From Sympetrum striolatum (taxonomy: Eukaryota > Arthropoda > Insecta > Odonata > Libellulidae), in the NCBI GenBank assembly GCA_947579665.1, contig OX388351.1, positions 57,978,939 through 58,042,938 of the forward strand: a stretch of DNA of 64,000 nucleotides. Direction: 5' to 3'. Both the position numbers and the translations under genes were made by a program. The notes under the pieces were generated by a model. The model did not search any database and was not told where the DNA came from. It worked only from the letters and a program-made list of their open reading frames with translations. The stretch's first letter is position 1. Every line of letters begins with the position of its first letter. Positions 62,533 through 64,000 of this stretch are shown here, in pieces.

Positions 62533-63894
62533 ATGGAAATAAATACAAGCAGGTATATCACTAGTTGCATAATTGCTGACCAATATTGTTGGGTAAATTT
62601 CTTGGTGGTTGACCATGGATGTCATTTACCTGAAAAGACAGAAGAAGAGAGGACGGAAAATAAAGAGCTTTCAGAAATGCGATTTAAGTAATGGCTCATC
62701 CTGGTTTCATGTAACTCATCAAATGCTCCACCAATGTGTGGATTCAATGTTTTGGCTCTGAAAGCCAGTGCAGACTGCAGACTCAACTGTAGGCCCATAA
62801 TTTTAATTTAAAGTGGATCAGCTAGTCAATCAAATTTTTTAAGTGACCTCTTTAAAATGGCTAACGTGAGCATTTACGTAGGACTACCAGTATTTTGTAT
62901 CCAGTGTATATGCGTATAAATATACATATATAGCACTGTATGTGTGTTTAATATTTATGGATACAGGGCTGCAAATGGTGTGGCCTCATGTCCTATGCTG
63001 CAAATTAGATGTACAGGCAAATGATTTTTCTATTTCTGATGCTCGAATTTTGGGGTTTGCATTACATTTTATGGTTTGTTACTTGTTGTTTTCAAGGTAA
63101 TGATATAAACATTCCTGCCTGTTCTTAAATCATTAGTCTGAACAGTTCCTATTTGTTAGGGTAAAACAAATTGGAAAATAATGCAAAATTCAATATGTGC
63201 TCTTAATCTGTTTCTTAAAAAGTTTGAAGGATTCAAAAGCATTTCAGATACTCATTTTGGAACCATGAAGTAGAGCTTTCCTTAAGTGTGGGACTTCAAT
63301 CTGTTTCAAAGACTCAATATCCAAATTTAGGTAAATTAAAATTTCAAATTTAATCTGGGCTAAAAATGCCTGACTGAGGTTATTTAAAATTGTTGAACAA
63401 AAACAGTACTTAATTGTCTTCAAATTTTGAAGTATCTAAACAGAACTTGGATGAAGTGATATATTAGATAAAATTATTTGCCTCTTTTTAACACAACACT
63501 TCCTCATTGATATTTCTTTGCCAGCACTTACGTTAATCTTGACTCCGTTATTAGACCATAGCCATAAACATTCTTCCAATAATTACCATTCAACCATTTA
63601 TCTCTAAAGTATATTAATTGGTGATATACTTTTTCTTTAGTCCTGGATTTATTCAGGGATTTTTACTCATTATTTCAAATGTTTGGTTATTTCATTCTTA
63701 TTTGTCTTAGTATATGGTATAACTCATTTCACTGAATTTGATCTTCAATATAAGAAAAATTAACTTTTTGATAATGATCTTTTATAAACAATTACAAATA
63801 GTATGCTTACTTCTAAATTCTAGAATATGGCAAAAAAATTAAGTAATTCATTTGAATTTAGGAAGATGAACTTAATATTTTTCTTCTGTTACAG

Positions 63895-64000
63895 CAAAGG
63901 AATCTGAAACAAAAGTTTATTGCTTTGCTGAAAAGGTTTCGTGTCAGTGAAGACCTTGGCAACGATGATCAGGAAGAAATAGATCAAAAGTTATCTGGTA
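63895..64000 (+). CDS. PACS: PACS exon, partial: QRNLKQKF basic segment
   Basis: The acceptor is TTCTTCTGTTACAG at 63894. The open frame continues through the window edge in phase 0 and reads QRNLKQKFIALLKRFRVSED, then an acidic GNDDQEEID stretch. Human PACS1 has [20 protein letters not shown] at this point, so both identity and order are right. The exon is cut by the window limit; no donor is seen. The remaining middle region and C-terminal region must lie downstream. Confidence 0.96.

Larger units (their letters stand above)
62026..63894 (+). other. PACS intron 6
   Basis: 1869 bp, GTAAGT to TTACAG. It contains two repeat pieces (62108-62215 and 62257-62532); the remainder is AT-rich with nothing recognised. 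Confidence 0.95.
10874..64000 (+). other. PACS: PACS gene locus (spliced; right-truncated)
   Basis: This is the extent of the one recognisable host gene. Six exons from 33002 to the window edge are certain because they join in frame into a protein that follows vertebrate PACS1/PACS2 and Drosophila KrT95D segment by segment. PACS proteins are cytosolic sorting adaptors. They bind acidic-cluster motifs on cargo such as furin and link it to AP-1/AP-3 and GGA coats for endosome-to-TGN retrieval; PACS2 also acts at ER-mitochondria contacts. The 5' limit at 10874 depends on a less certain first exon. Introns 1 and 2 are about 21.9 kb and 24.7 kb, while introns 3 to 6 are 0.5 to 2 kb. A huge first intron pair followed by compact exons is common for conserved genes in large insect genomes. 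The middle and C-terminal domains lie beyond 64000. Confidence 0.9.

Noticed and set aside
1..64000. CRISPR arrays, bacterial operons or integrated viral genes
   Set aside because: No regularly spaced direct repeats, no ribosome-binding-site gene strings and no viral protein motif were seen; the window is a typical animal intron-rich locus.

Overview
This window looks like about 64 kb of nuclear DNA from an insect or close arthropod relative, with a large, AT-rich, repeat-filled genome. The evidence is spliced genes with GT-AG introns of 0.5 to about 25 kb, decayed LINEs, tRNA-derived SINEs, DNA-transposon debris, and no bacterial-style gene packing. The only confidently recognised host gene is a plus-strand PACS gene (phosphofurin acidic cluster sorting protein; vertebrate PACS1/PACS2, Drosophila KrT95D). 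It is incomplete at the right edge and possibly also at its 5' end.

Layout. 1-9100 is AT-rich sequence without a recognisable gene; it holds one decayed LINE 3' end (about 3741-4140) and a possible retroelement tail near 1200-1362. 9100-11064 is a GC- and CpG-richer block that I read as the 5' end of PACS: an Inr-DPE-like core promoter candidate at 9816-9849, a long leader with many upstream ATGs, and a candidate first coding exon (10874-11064). That exon ends at a GTGGGT donor in exactly the phase needed to join the first certain exon. 11065-33001 would then be intron 1. Certain exons are 33002-33089, 57747-57836, 58994-59119, 59612-59822, 61775-62025 and 63895 to the window edge. They join in frame and give the start of the furin(cargo)-binding region, then an acidic serine cluster interrupted by a 14-glycine run, then the conserved basic segment that follows.

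The introns carry most of the novelty. The best item is a 1,698-bp DNA transposon (29112-30809) flanked by TTA on both sides. Its terminal inverted repeats are about 374 bp and nearly identical, so it is young. Each arm contains a tRNA-like Pol III unit with A box, B box and T-run terminator, and the two units point at each other. Between the arms lies a broken transposase C-terminus: a DSW motif, a PPKCTPLCQPLDVYFF-like DDE block, and a Cys-rich zinc-finger-like tail (CSWCRKCLCF...YH). A second tRNA-like sequence lies 47 bp beyond its right end. Other repeats are two or three further LINE relics, hAT-like termini, a MITE with GTATAAGCTGA termini, a three-copy dispersed family beginning CTGTGTTTTCGCG, two more pairs of dispersed repeats, several imperfect hairpins flanking a TGATGAT...GAAAC-type motif, and a SINE in intron 5.

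Limits: calls rest on reading the sequence and on remembered family motifs; no alignment or database search was run. Most short open frames in the window look like chance.
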